Shown: in pieces, positions 22,248 through 32,119 of the stretch
How the letters are laid out: every line of letters starts with the position of its first letter
Numbering within the stretch: the stretch's first letter is position 1
Source: Fusarium oxysporum f. sp. lycopersici 4287
Lineage: Eukaryota; Ascomycota; Sordariomycetes; Hypocreales; Nectriaceae
Length of the DNA stretch: 64,000 nt
Assembly: GCF_000149955.1 (NCBI RefSeq)
Contig: NC_030991.1
Span: 2,478,340 to 2,542,339, forward strand
Direction: 5' to 3'
Notes under the pieces: model-generated
What the model was told of the DNA's origin: nothing
Databases searched by the model: none
What the model saw: the letters and a program-made list of their open reading frames with translations, nothing else
Made by a program: the position numbers and the translations under genes

Positions 22248-22360
22248 ATTTCCCCACCACCCCGTACACCCCTAGACCCCGCACACCTGTGATAACCTCA
22301 CATCGGGATCTGTAGATGACTGCAATCAATTATACAACAACGAGTATTTATTCAATTAAG

Positions 22361-23968
22361 CTAAGATTTTGGATACTGATTAAAGAACGTCCTCTCAATT
22401 GTCAGTGTTTTTGGCGGCTTTTTTTTCCGTAGTTTTCGTCTGTTTTCCTCAATCTGATGTAAGACATTCCTTTCGGCTTGATCTCGTGCTGTGATGATCT
22501 GTTCAATCTCAGGAAAAGCTTGGTTAGGGTCAAATTGAACGGGGACTCGACCTGTAGGAGCCTTTGCGGCTGCTGACGCTCTGAGAACAGCTTTTTCCTC
22601 TTCCAGGCGCTGTATTTGACTGTTCTTGTTATCAATGGACTTCATCGCCTTCTTCAGGATACATTTAAAGTCGCGAATTGACGGATTTCCGTCTTTTTGA
22701 GCCTCTTGGAGCTGTTTTTCAATATCATGACTTCCTTGAGGCGTTCCCCACACGGTCTCGGAAGTGACTTGCACCTTCCTTGGTGTTGTAGGCCCTTGAA
22801 ATGACTTGCGTTTCTTCTCTTTGGGCTTCAAAGACTTTAACGCCTTCTGTATATTGATTGGGAAGAGACCAGTGGCTAAAAAGCCACTCATTATGTTCCT
22901 CCGAGTCAGGGCTTTCCGGGAAGCCTCTTCATAAGCTTTTAGGAATAGTTGTTGCTGATGTGGTGAGGTCGCTTCGTATGACGCCCAAAATCGGGTCAAT
23001 TGGCGATAGTACCGTTTTAACGGTCCAAATACCGCAACATCGAGCGGCTGTGTAATATGTGAAGAATGTGAGGGTAACCAAGAGAGCCAAATCTTGTTCA
23101 ACCAAGCCTTTTTCATCAATTCTGCTGTTATGTGTGACTTATGCTGGTCCATAACTAAAAGTCTCCATTGGGACGGGTCTGACGGCGTAGTCTCAGGTAT
23201 AAATACCTCCATAAACCATTTGAGGAAGATATCAGCGTTGGACCAGCCCGAAGAACTCGTAGTGTACTTCCAATCAGGGAAAACGCTCGGAAACCACTGT
23301 CCTTGGAGGTTTTCTCCCTTAAAAACGACCGTCGGGGTGAGACGCCGACCGTCTGCTGATATAGACTCCAATATCGAGCTCCAAGTCGAATTGTCTGACT
23401 TTATACGCTCTGAACTAGGAGTCATGACGGTCCCGGCCACAGTCCCGCCGTTGGTTTCCCCCAGTTGGACCCCAGTCTCGTCTATGTTATACGAATTTGA
23501 CCGCAAGATCTTCTTGGACTCGATAACATAGCTGAGACCGTTATAGTACTCCGTAAGCATCTCCTCTGTGATGCAACGCTTCCTTGCAGCATCTATGACT
23601 CTCGATGGCTTCATTTCTATTGTCTCATGGCGTGATACGAATCTGTCGACCCAGTTCTTGCCGATATACGAGACGTCCCCGTTGACGGCGGACAAGGCTT
23701 GTGCAAAGTCGTGTATTTCCTGCCTTGTCAGAGGCTGAAAAGCGCGCTCTCTTTGGATAATATAGTTAACAAGGTCATCCTCCTGCACGACCGTTAGCGA
23801 CAGGTCTTTCTGATGTGCCGTTCTGATGTCTTGGCCGCCGGCGCATCGATCTTTCAAAGTCGATAGTTTAATCGAATGTTTTCGCGCCGAAGCTCGCAAA
23901 CCTATCAATTTTTGGTCCTCTACTGCTAATTGCATCCTATATTCATAATCTGACACTTGCGAATTCAT
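22361..23968 (-). CDS. pogo/Fot-family DDE transposase of pogo-2, intact
   Basis: One open frame of 535 residues from ATG 23968. N-terminus: psq-like helix-turn-helix (QLAVEDQKLIGLRASARKHS), then a CENP-B-type domain (ALSAVNGDVSYIGKNWVDRF). Catalytic triad: Asp in NIDETGVQLG, Asp in LLVMDQHKSH, Asp in ITQPLDVAVF, as in Fot1/pogo transposases (DDE_1). A C-terminal charged coiled-coil tail follows. The protein cuts and pastes its own element at TA. Both terminal repeats are now disrupted by copia insertions, so the enzyme may be made but this copy probably cannot move; it could act on other copies. Confidence 0.93.
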   Translation of the reverse strand: MNSQVSDYEYRMQLAVEDQKLIGLRASARKHSIKLSTLKDRCAGGQDIRTAHQKDLSLTVVQEDDLVNYIIQRERAFQPLTRQEIHDFAQALSAVNGDVSYIGKNWVDRFVSRHETIEMKPSRVIDAARKRCITEEMLTEYYNGLSYVIESKKILRSNSYNIDETGVQLGETNGGTVAGTVMTPSSERIKSDNSTWSSILESISADGRRLTPTVVFKGENLQGQWFPSVFPDWKYTTSSSGWSNADIFLKWFMEVFIPETTPSDPSQWRLLVMDQHKSHITAELMKKAWLNKIWLSWLPSHSSHITQPLDVAVFGPLKRYYRQLTRFWASYEATSPHQQQLFLKAYEEASRKALTRRNIMSGFLATGLFPINIQKALKSLKPKEKKRKSFQGPTTPRKVQVTSETVWGTPQGSHDIEKQLQEAQKDGNPSIRDFKCILKKAMKSIDNKNSQIQRLEEEKAVLRASAAAKAPTGRVPVQFDPNQAFPEIEQIITARDQAERNVLHQIEENRRKLRKKKPPKTLTIERTFFNQYPKS

Positions 23969-24087
23969 TTCCGTTGACAGAAAAAAAAAGGATTTAATTT
24001 GAATTTTACAGAAGAGAGTGAAGTGGCTTGTTGTGATGACGCGTCGATGGTGTTGAGGTGTGCGGGGTCTAGGGGTGTACGGGGTGG

Positions 24088-24281
24088 TGTTGGAAAATCC
24101 GGGAATCCCCTTCCCTTCAGGATTCAGACTGTTAGTCTGAAAGTCCTAGATTTAAAGTTCAAAGTCCTAGATACAATCATCTAGAGATATAAACCCGAGA
24201 ATAACTCTCAGCTCAATAATGAACAACCAAGTTTCATAAAAATACATTTTCACCCAGCACTACTGCGCAATATAAACAACA
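24088..24281 (+). repeat. 5' LTR of copia-2
   Basis: TGTTGGAAAATCC...TAAACAACA; 194 bp, no difference seen from the 3' LTR. Confidence 0.95.
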
Positions 24282-24355
24282 GGTTATGAGCCCGGGTTAG
24301 CAAACACCGGGTTTCTCTTCTGAATCAAAGAACCAAACTTTAACTTCAACTCAAG

Positions 24356-25786
24356 ATGACGTCACGACGAGCCCCACCTTCCACCATGCGAACTCGCAAC
24401 ACAATCAGAGTATCGCCTGCATCCGAATCGTCGCAACCTGGTGCTTCAGGTCAAGACCACACACCATCCTCAATGTATGACAGTACCACGGTCATCTCTG
24501 AAAAGAATACTCTTTTCCTTCCGCAAGAGCTCAAGCTAGGCGGCCCCTCCAATTGGGAGCAATATTGCCCAGCTCAGAAGGCCATTCTTCGGATCAATGG
24601 CCTCGAAGATGCTGTCTTTGGTGATTACCCTCCCGAGGAACAGCAGACTATGGATCAAAAGATCAGGGCGGCAAAAGCTGCCGTCTCCATCCGAGGTAAC
24701 TGCACTGGAGAAGCACTCAGTCAACTAGTCGGGATTGAGAATCCCCAGGAGATGTTCAACCTTCTCCAGGCCTATTGTATTGGCACGGGCCCAGTTCTTC
24801 TGCAGACAACACTTTACCAGTTCATCCGGATCAAAACAAGCTCTTACGAGACAATTCCACAATTTAATGTCGACTTTGAACGACTCGTCAAACTTCTCCT
24901 CGAGCAGAAAGAACCAATCTCAGATACCCTCAAAAAGGTTGTTTATCTGACTGCCTGCGAGAACGAGTACCCTGACTGGACTGCCAGACAGCGCGCTCTC
25001 CTACGCTCGGAGCATCCGCCAACACTACGATCAATGCAGCAAGATCTCATTGATGAAAACAGGTCATCAGATGATGATGACAGTCATGGTACTGCCTCCA
25101 CGTACTGGGCTCACAGTAAAAAGACTGGAAGGAAGGGCCCGGCCGCAAGAAAGCAAGAGGCAAGTGGCCGGAGGAGAGGATCTTCAAAGAACCAGCGAGC
25201 CGCGAACAAGTCTAGCCAGGAAACCAATCATCGAGTCGGCAAGAACAAGGAACATACCTGCACGAACTGCAAGAAGAGAGGACATCATGAAAATGATTGT
25301 TGGTTCGCCCATAAGGATAAGCGACCCGACTGGGCAGTCCGTCTCGCCAAGGAACTCATGGAGCATGATCTTCAACGCGACAGCACCAAGAATCTCCATA
25401 TCAAGGAATCAAATCACATGACAGTTGAGCGATCTTTTCTGATTCTTGAAGACAGCGTCTCAGACGAGCTACCTATGGACAATACAGAGACGTGTAAAGT
25501 CTCCCTTGATAACATCTCTTCAACCGCAGAATGGCTGTTCGACACAGGTTCATCAGTCCACATCTGCAACGACCAAAGCCTATTCACAGAACTGCAGCCT
25601 GCAACCCGAACGGTCCTCGTTACGGGCGGTGGGAAGGTGTACCCATTCGGTAAGGGGACAGTCAAAATTTGCTTCATAAACAAATGGGGTGAGCAGGTCA
25701 CAATTAACCTCAAAGACACGCTGTTCATCCCTGAGTTTCCGGTAAATGTCATGTCAGGACTCAGGCTATACAAGAACGGCGGCTAG
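24356..25786 (+). CDS. copia-2 Gag plus protease, ending at an in-frame TAG
   Basis: 476 residues. The Gag part is followed by a zinc knuckle CTNCKKRGHHENDCW (C-x2-C-x4-H-x4-C) at about 302-316. The aspartic protease motif WLFDTGSSVH is at about residue 393. The frame ends at TAG (25784-25786) after FPVNVMSGLRLYKNGG, which is within the end of the protease/linker region, not at a domain border. The next ORF continues in the same frame 15 bp later. TGG-to-TAG mutation is the simplest explanation. Confidence 0.88.
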   Translation: MTSRRAPPSTMRTRNTIRVSPASESSQPGASGQDHTPSSMYDSTTVISEKNTLFLPQELKLGGPSNWEQYCPAQKAILRINGLEDAVFGDYPPEEQQTMDQKIRAAKAAVSIRGNCTGEALSQLVGIENPQEMFNLLQAYCIGTGPVLLQTTLYQFIRIKTSSYETIPQFNVDFERLVKLLLEQKEPISDTLKKVVYLTACENEYPDWTARQRALLRSEHPPTLRSMQQDLIDENRSSDDDDSHGTASTYWAHSKKTGRKGPAARKQEASGRRRGSSKNQRAANKSSQETNHRVGKNKEHTCTNCKKRGHHENDCWFAHKDKRPDWAVRLAKELMEHDLQRDSTKNLHIKESNHMTVERSFLILEDSVSDELPMDNTETCKVSLDNISSTAEWLFDTGSSVHICNDQSLFTELQPATRTVLVTGGGKVYPFGKGTVKICFINKWGEQVTINLKDTLFIPEFPVNVMSGLRLYKNGG

Positions 25787-25801
25787 ATAGACGGGAACGA
25801 C

Positions 25802-28771
25802 ATGTACGACCCAACAGGAGATGTCTTTGGTCTCCTCCGCATAGGAAGGGACGGTCTGTACGTGAACACTGAGGTCGGAAAGACTACTGTTTCAAACCAG
25901 GCCGTCTCGGAACTCCAGCCAGAACCATGCAATCATCACACTGCTTCATCAAACCAATGCCTGAATGTCGACCTTTGGCACCGAAGACTCGGCCATGTTA
26001 ACGCATATCAGGTGTCACAGACTGCCAAAATGACCAGAGGAATGTACTGTGACGGCCACCACGACCATCAGCCTTTCAATTACTGCCTCGCCTGCGACAT
26101 CGCAAAGGCCCTACGATGGACTCCGCGAAATAAACGGAAACGAGCCTCCAGGGCCGGGTTCATTCATGTTGACACCTTCAAAGTCAATCCACCGGGCATT
26201 AGAGGCGAACGATGGGGAATGATTGCCACAGATGACAGGCATAGAATGAGATGGGCCTACACGTTCACGAGGAAGGGGATGGCTTCGGAACTTCTAGGCC
26301 AGCTCATCTCCAAGATACGAACTCAGTATGGCATCCGAGTGTACGCAATCCAAATGGATGGCGGCTCTGAGCTCTATGGTGCGTCTCTCAAAAACCTCGA
26401 GTACACTCACGGCGTCAAGATCATCAAGACGACACCATATACTCCTGAATTTAACGGAGTTGCTGAGCGCTCTAACCGCATCATCTTTGACAAAGTCAGA
26501 GCAACCATGGAATCGGAAAGAATCCCGATAGAGCTCTGGCCATTGGTCCTGGAAGATATGGTGCGCAAGACAAACGTGACAGCCACCAGGGCAATTGATG
26601 GCCTCACTCCCATGGAAAGCTTTCTCAACGAGGCCTTCCCCGGACAAGACAACAAGCCGGATCTGTCCGGAGAACGAATCTGCGGCTCACAAGTCACGAT
26701 ACACATACCGCAGGAACGAAGATTGAGATCACACAAGTTTGGCCCAAGAGGAGAGGCTGGAATCTACCTATGCATGGAAGGTTCACAGATCTACACCTGC
26801 TGGGTGCCCTCTCGCAGGAAGGGACATCAGATCGTCCGTTCTGCAAATGTACAATTCTACGAAAAGGTTGGGGAGACAGAACTCCTGACCGAAACTGAGC
26901 ATGATGTTGAGCCGGAAATCCGCAAGAACGGAGCTCCCATCTCAAGCCGGCCACAGTCCGTCACGGAGCAGACAAAGACTCCAAGGCCACAAAGGTCTGA
27001 AGTGAACAATCTTCAGCATGCTGAGGTGCATAATCCTCAGCATGGACAGACGACAACATCCATGACATCAGCTAAGCTGCCCGATCTCCGAAAAGAGGTG
27101 ATCACTGAGCCCAAAACAATGACTGAAGCGCTTCAAGGTCCGCAAAGGGAGCATTGGCTCAGAGCAATACACAGTGAGCTGCGCAGTCTCCTCACGAAAG
27201 GAACTTGGCGCATGCTGGACCGCAACCAAGCTCACAATAGGCCACTTACCGTCAAATGGGTATTCAAGGTCAAGAAAAACGAGGACGGCAACCTCGACAA
27301 GTTCAAGGCGCGGCTGGTGGTCAGAGGCTTTGAACAACAGTTCGGCTTTGACTACAACCAGACCTTTGCCTCTGTTGCCAAAGCGGCGACTTGGAGAATC
27401 CTCCTCACCGTTGCTGCCTGTCTTGACTGGGAGATTGAGCAGATGGACGTGTCGACGGCGTTCCTGGAAGGGGACCTCGAGGAAGAAGTCTTCATCGAAA
27501 TGCCGGAAGGGCTTGTAGAGTATTTCGACCAACACCCAGAAGACCGTCCGCCAGGATTCTCAACCGAGAAGATCTGCAAACTGATCAAATCCCTCTATGG
27601 ACTCAAACAGGCGCCTCGGCAATGGCAAAAGAAGCTGAAGGAGGCCTTGGAATCCCTTGACTTTCGACAAGTAACGTCTGACACGGCCGTATATCACAAT
27701 CCCACAACGGGAGTGATCATCATCACATATGTGGATGACTTCCTCATCATGGGCAGCAACAAGGAAGCAATCCAAGGGTACAAAGCCCGCCTGGGAGAGA
27801 TCTTCACAATGACTGATCTCGGTCCCGCCAGCCATTTTCTTGGAGTAAGAATAACCCGAGACAGGAACTCAAGGCTGATCTACCTTTCCCAGGATGCATA
27901 TTTTACCAGAATACTGAAGAAATTCGGCTTAGAGGATTGTCGACCGGTCAAGACCCCGATGGAGCGAAATTCACTCTCGACACTGCAACCAAGAGACAAT
28001 GGCGACTCGGCTTCTCCAGAAGAACGAGAAGACTATAGCTCGAAAACCGGCTCGCTGATGTATGGAATGACCCAAACCAGACCCGATTTAGCTTTCCTAC
28101 TCTCGGTACTCTCAAGATACATGTCGAATCCATCACCAACACATTCACGAATGATCAAAAGAGGTCTCCGCTATCTACAGCAGACAAGAGACCACGGCCT
28201 GGTGCTTGGGGGCGTCAAGAAAGATCCTGAATCCGCTTGGAGCATCACAGCTTGGGCCGACTCGGATTGGAAAGGCGACACTGTTACGGGAAGATCGACG
28301 TTTGGATGGCTTGTTCAACTTGAAGGATCTACAGTCTCATGGAGGGCCAAACGGCACGAAACAGTGGCACTATCGACTACCGAGGCTGAATATACAGCAC
28401 TCTCCCAGTGTGCCAGAGAATTGGCCTGGACTAGGAACCTCTTCTCTGAACTGCTCCTTCCGCTACATATGCCTATCCCACTGAACGGCGACAACCAGGG
28501 TTCCCTAAAGCTATGCAGAAACCCTGAGCTTCACCAACGGACAAAGCACATTCCGTTAACCGAGCACCATATCCGAGAAGAAGTTGAAGCCGGGAATATT
28601 GATGTGCAATACGTCAGCACACATGAGCAGGTAGCAGACGGACTCACTAAACCATTGAACGCCGTCAGCCACGGTCACTTTCTAGAAGCAATTCGAGTCA
28701 GTGCATGTCCGATCGAGGAAGCAGGTCGTATTATTTGGAGTACTGAAGTCCACGATGACTCTGTGCCCTGA
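25802..28771 (+). CDS. copia-2 Pol (integrase, reverse transcriptase, RNase H)
   Basis: 989 residues in the frame of the upstream Gag-PR ORF. Pre-integrase LWHRRLGHVNAYQV with CLAC; integrase core with Asp in FIHVDTF, Asp in QMDGGSE and Glu in NGVAERSNR. Reverse transcriptase has KARLVVRGFEQ and YVDDFLIMGS (about residue 643). RNase H has WADSDWKGD and STTEAEYTAL. No further stops. Expression needs suppression of the TAG, internal initiation, or reversal of the mutation. Confidence 0.92.
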   Translation: MYDPTGDVFGLLRIGRDGLYVNTEVGKTTVSNQAVSELQPEPCNHHTASSNQCLNVDLWHRRLGHVNAYQVSQTAKMTRGMYCDGHHDHQPFNYCLACDIAKALRWTPRNKRKRASRAGFIHVDTFKVNPPGIRGERWGMIATDDRHRMRWAYTFTRKGMASELLGQLISKIRTQYGIRVYAIQMDGGSELYGASLKNLEYTHGVKIIKTTPYTPEFNGVAERSNRIIFDKVRATMESERIPIELWPLVLEDMVRKTNVTATRAIDGLTPMESFLNEAFPGQDNKPDLSGERICGSQVTIHIPQERRLRSHKFGPRGEAGIYLCMEGSQIYTCWVPSRRKGHQIVRSANVQFYEKVGETELLTETEHDVEPEIRKNGAPISSRPQSVTEQTKTPRPQRSEVNNLQHAEVHNPQHGQTTTSMTSAKLPDLRKEVITEPKTMTEALQGPQREHWLRAIHSELRSLLTKGTWRMLDRNQAHNRPLTVKWVFKVKKNEDGNLDKFKARLVVRGFEQQFGFDYNQTFASVAKAATWRILLTVAACLDWEIEQMDVSTAFLEGDLEEEVFIEMPEGLVEYFDQHPEDRPPGFSTEKICKLIKSLYGLKQAPRQWQKKLKEALESLDFRQVTSDTAVYHNPTTGVIIITYVDDFLIMGSNKEAIQGYKARLGEIFTMTDLGPASHFLGVRITRDRNSRLIYLSQDAYFTRILKKFGLEDCRPVKTPMERNSLSTLQPRDNGDSASPEEREDYSSKTGSLMYGMTQTRPDLAFLLSVLSRYMSNPSPTHSRMIKRGLRYLQQTRDHGLVLGGVKKDPESAWSITAWADSDWKGDTVTGRSTFGWLVQLEGSTVSWRAKRHETVALSTTEAEYTALSQCARELAWTRNLFSELLLPLHMPIPLNGDNQGSLKLCRNPELHQRTKHIPLTEHHIREEVEAGNIDVQYVSTHEQVADGLTKPLNAVSHGHFLEAIRVSACPIEEAGRIIWSTEVHDDSVP

Positions 28772-28791
28772 AGACAAGGTGGATGGGGGCG

Positions 28792-28985
28792 TGTTGGAAA
28801 ATCCGGGAATCCCCTTCCCTTCAGGATTCAGACTGTTAGTCTGAAAGTCCTAGATTTAAAGTTCAAAGTCCTAGATACAATCATCTAGAGATATAAACCC
28901 GAGAATAACTCTCAGCTCAATAATGAACAACCAAGTTTCATAAAAATACATTTTCACCCAGCACTACTGCGCAATATAAACAACA
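28792..28985 (+). repeat. 3' LTR of copia-2
   Basis: 194 bp, directly after the polypurine tract, followed by target duplication GGTGG. Confidence 0.95.
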
Positions 28986-29360
28986 GGTGGTGGGGAAATA
29001 CGTTAGAATATGTAATCGCAGGAACCCTCCCAATCCGTTTACAGGATCCATCACGCCATGCAAAGTACGACCCATAATTTTTAACTTTATTTTTTGGTGG
29101 AAGTAATACAATATTAGCTTTTAGCTCCGTTCCAGTAAGTCTAGATATGATCATATCATCTCCAGTGTTAAAAAGAAGCTGCCATCTTTCATGCTACCTA
29201 AAAGTTTCGTCATACGACGGCATAAGCTGGGGACTTTGGAACAGATCAGGCCATGTGAGCTGCCTGCAATCAGGTTATTGCTTAATTGGCGGGCGTTCCC
29301 CAATTCCTGGTAACTCAATATCAATTCGTTCTATGTGCAGTCTGTGTGTCTGAATGATCC

Positions 29361-29612
29361 ATGAGTTCTAGACTCCACTACATTGATGCATATGCCCAAG
29401 TCAATTTTGCTCATCGCACACAACACACTCTTGTCTTTCGGATTGACGAGAACGGTCGACAGGTAAGCCGCCAACACTCTGATTTCCAGAAAGCTTCATG
29501 TACAAGCAAGGAGAAATAACTTAAGACTGCCGCGTGGTTGTTTAGAATTAAACTCACCCAAAAGATGTTCGCTTGTGCTAAATATTTGGCAGCTGGCGGC
29601 CCCTGGTTATAA
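29361..29612 (+). CDS. Possible small two-exon gene, unknown function
   Basis: Exon 29361-29462 (34 codons from ATG, ending CAG before GTAAGC), intron of 63 bp ending TTAAG, exon 29526-29612 ending TAA. The frame is kept across the intron, giving 62 residues (starts MSSRLHYIDAYAQVNFAHR). No signal peptide, domain or homologue recognised. Supported only by the donor/acceptor fit and open frames; it could be a fragment of a longer gene or chance. Confidence 0.33.
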
Positions 29613-30922
29613 CGAAATTTCTTCGTGTATGTAAGGTAGCGTAAAACTTATTTCCTCACTTAAATCCTTCCTCCCTCCTTGTCTCTCTCATCATGTGTCG
29701 ATTTGTTTAACAAACTGTACCGCAGTAGGCAGCGTGACAAGGTGGCTGACAGAACCGCAAAACTAAATGCCGATCCACAACACTCTGCCCTATCCCCTCA
29801 CCTGCTCGACGTAGACTGACCGCAGTTTGACTCTACGGTGGATGACCAGAATCACATCCTGCCTCCTTCAAGATGTCATTGGGGGGGCTGGGTTGTCAGA
29901 TCATCCTTTAAAGTTATATCGGAAGAATCTCTCGCGCTAACGTTTACGCCGCCCACGGCCTAAAGAGGAGATAAGTCATAATCAGCTGTAAAGTCACATT
30001 GCTGCAACTGTGAGCATAAGAATTTTGAGGCGGGAGGCTACAGCGAATAGCACGACATCAACGATGATCCCGATGCTTAATCAAAAGTCTGAGTCCAAAA
30101 CTAGGAGGGCCGCTGCAATGAGATCTGGTACCTGTGCGATCTTAGATCTTGGTAAATCGTATCGATAGCTGCAGTGCTTAGGTTAAAGCGAAGCAGGATC
30201 AGTAGGTCTTATGCTGCTGGCAATAGATCAAGGATTAACCTGTTCTCAAAACTCTTGAGCTGGCGGTCACTAGCAGGTGCTTACCATAGCCCTGTATGAC
30301 CCAGATTTTCATGGTGCTCAAACTCGCATTTAATCAGAGGCATAAGATTCTGGCCAGAGCGCTCGGAAAAGGTGATCTATCACGCCACGTTAAGGTTCAG
30401 AGGCTAGGGGAGTCTTGGTGTGAGGAAAGGGAAAGCCCCGGCTTTTGGCGTGCATTAGAGGTCAGAAACCAAGCTTTTTCAAATTCTTAGTCATCCTCAC
30501 AATGCCCGCCCCCCAAACCATGAAAAAAAAAAAGGTTGTTTCTTAAACCTTTTAATTCGTCTAACAAACGTAACTGGGGAAGTTCCGTTGCCCATCACAT
30601 TCATATGACGTGGTTGACGTCGCGCCTGCCCCAACCTTCTCTATGATTAGTGTACGTGAGCTTGCAGGTCGCACCTCAATTATACCTATCTCGTGTTGGA
30701 GGATGTGTGAGGCTTCAGTTGAGCGATTCATCATCGCTTGAGATGGTCTGCTTGTCGACGCTCAACAAAACCGAGTTGCATTTAAAGTTGCCCCAGTCAC
30801 CAAGTCATATGAGCTAAAGAGGATCTCGTTTGCAAACTTTCTCTCATAAACGGACTCACTACGTTCACCGGTGAGCGCAGAGTTCGATGTTTTTGGTTGA
30901 AAGAGAAAACGGTATATAGAAC
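29613..30922. other. Intergenic; promoter region of bZIP-1
   Basis: No gene or repeat recognised in 1.3 kb. Contains a short poly(A) run at 30521-30532. Confidence 0.45.
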
Positions 30923-31939
30923 ATGGCCTTTTCAGGACCCTCCATGGAAGATAAGGCGTTTGAGCCGACTGCCTTTATCAATTATCATGGATTTCAGGAA
31001 GAACAATATCAAGTCTGCACACGGTGGCACGACATGGCGGCATATCAATTTCCAGAAAACGGGATTTCTCCCTCTACTGGCTCCTTCTCAACGAACTCAT
31101 CCACCTCTCAGGAATTATCATTCTCAAAGCAGCATCCGGATAGCTATCTTCACCATAAAGCCATCGATACTTTGTCTGACAAGATGAACTTCGGTTCCAT
31201 GCCGCCGGCACCTACATACCCTGGAATTCAGCAGGCCACCGAGATTCGTTTTCCAATACCACCGGCTCCTCCAATTCAGGATAAGATGGATAATTCTACG
31301 GGCAACTGCCACACCGATCAAAGCCTCCAATATCTTGGCGTTTTGTCAAAGCCAGACAAGGATCGGCAGACACAGGAGCCGCCAAAAGGAAAGAATCATG
31401 AACGGAAGCCCAAAGCCCTGCAGCAGGACAGTGGCAAGAAGTCCCGGGGAAAGATGGAAAATTCGGACAAATTCAAGAAGCAACCGCACCTCAGTCGCCT
31501 GGAACGGAATCGACTTGCTGCCATAAAGTCCAATCATCGCAAGCGAGATGAAGCACTCGCTTTGGCCTCACAAGAGGAACAACTGGCTGACCAACATAGA
31601 CAACTTTCCTACCGCTTTGACAATGTGAGAGAAGAGCTCTATCGGCTGAAAACCGAAGTCTTACGTCATAGCGGCTGCGAATGTGTTGCTATTCAACAAT
31701 ATATTGCAAAAGAGGCACAAAGAACCATGAACGACTCGACTTGCTACAGCTCTCTGACCGCGGAACATGGCACAGGCACCACAAGTCTATGGCAGAATAA
31801 TAATGGCAGCTATAGTGATACAGTAGAGGACATTGCAGACTTCTTTGGGAACATTTCAACCCAGGGTACTGCTGAGATGCTTACAGAGGATCGTATCGGA
31901 GACGAAATAATGCACGAACTGCTACAATCTTTTATGTAA
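30923..31939 (+). CDS. bZIP transcription factor with a non-canonical basic region (bZIP-1)
   Basis: Single-exon ORF, 338 residues. Low-complexity Ser/Pro/Gln-rich N-terminus, then basic region and zipper at about 190-260. The basic region reads ERNRLAAIKSNHRKRD. In bZIPs the signature is N-x7-R; here Asn196 is present but the invariant Arg is Asn204, and the usual Cys/Ser before it is Ser. The zipper continues (LADQHRQL, LYRLKTEVL) and is followed by CECVAIQQYIAKEA, a segment almost the same in bZIP-2. The reading frame is intact. The protein may dimerise but bind DNA poorly or with changed specificity; that is inference. The two bZIPs are clearly paralogues. Confidence 0.87.
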   Translation: MAFSGPSMEDKAFEPTAFINYHGFQEEQYQVCTRWHDMAAYQFPENGISPSTGSFSTNSSTSQELSFSKQHPDSYLHHKAIDTLSDKMNFGSMPPAPTYPGIQQATEIRFPIPPAPPIQDKMDNSTGNCHTDQSLQYLGVLSKPDKDRQTQEPPKGKNHERKPKALQQDSGKKSRGKMENSDKFKKQPHLSRLERNRLAAIKSNHRKRDEALALASQEEQLADQHRQLSYRFDNVREELYRLKTEVLRHSGCECVAIQQYIAKEAQRTMNDSTCYSSLTAEHGTGTTSLWQNNNGSYSDTVEDIADFFGNISTQGTAEMLTEDRIGDEIMHELLQSFM

Positions 31940-32119
31940 CGTTTGTCCGTGGCAATCGACCCTGTGGAATTGCATTCAAGTTGGAAGTCAAAAGTACAGA
32001 GGAATGATTGTGATCATGATGTAATATGTATGTAGATTGGTAGACTTGATATCAATGCATCCGTCTTGAATTAACGATGTCCCCGTCGCTATCCAATGAA
32101 TAGTAAGGTTTATTGGCTT
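31940..32119. other. 3' flank of bZIP-1
   Basis: Short non-coding stretch between the bZIP-1 stop and an inverted-repeat structure. Confidence 0.5.

Larger units (their letters stand above)
24088..28985 (+). mobile_element. Full-length Ty1/copia LTR retrotransposon (copia-2)
   Basis: Two 194-bp LTRs that look identical by eye, perfect target duplication GGTGG (24083-24087 and 28986-28990). The primer-binding-like GGTTATGAGCCCGGG follows the 5' LTR and a polypurine tract (GGTGGATGGGGGC) precedes the 3' LTR. The reading frame is interrupted once by TAG at 25784. A very recent insertion by LTR identity. Solo LTRs of the family are at 2387 and 10094. Confidence 0.96.
16692..29003 (-). mobile_element. 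pogo/Fot-type element (pogo-2) with copia elements in both terminal inverted repeats
   Basis: TA duplications lie at 16690-16691 and 29004-29005. Reading inward and skipping the two copia insertions, both ends give the same 45-bp inverted repeat starting ACGTATTTCCCCACCACC and ending CCCCGCACACCT. The left repeat is split after 9 bp by copia-1 (16701-22247). The right repeat is split after 18 bp by copia-2 (24088-28985). Without the copias and one copy of each target duplication the element is about 1.86 kb, a normal length for a Fot1-like transposon, and carries one intact transposase ORF. Confidence 0.92.
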
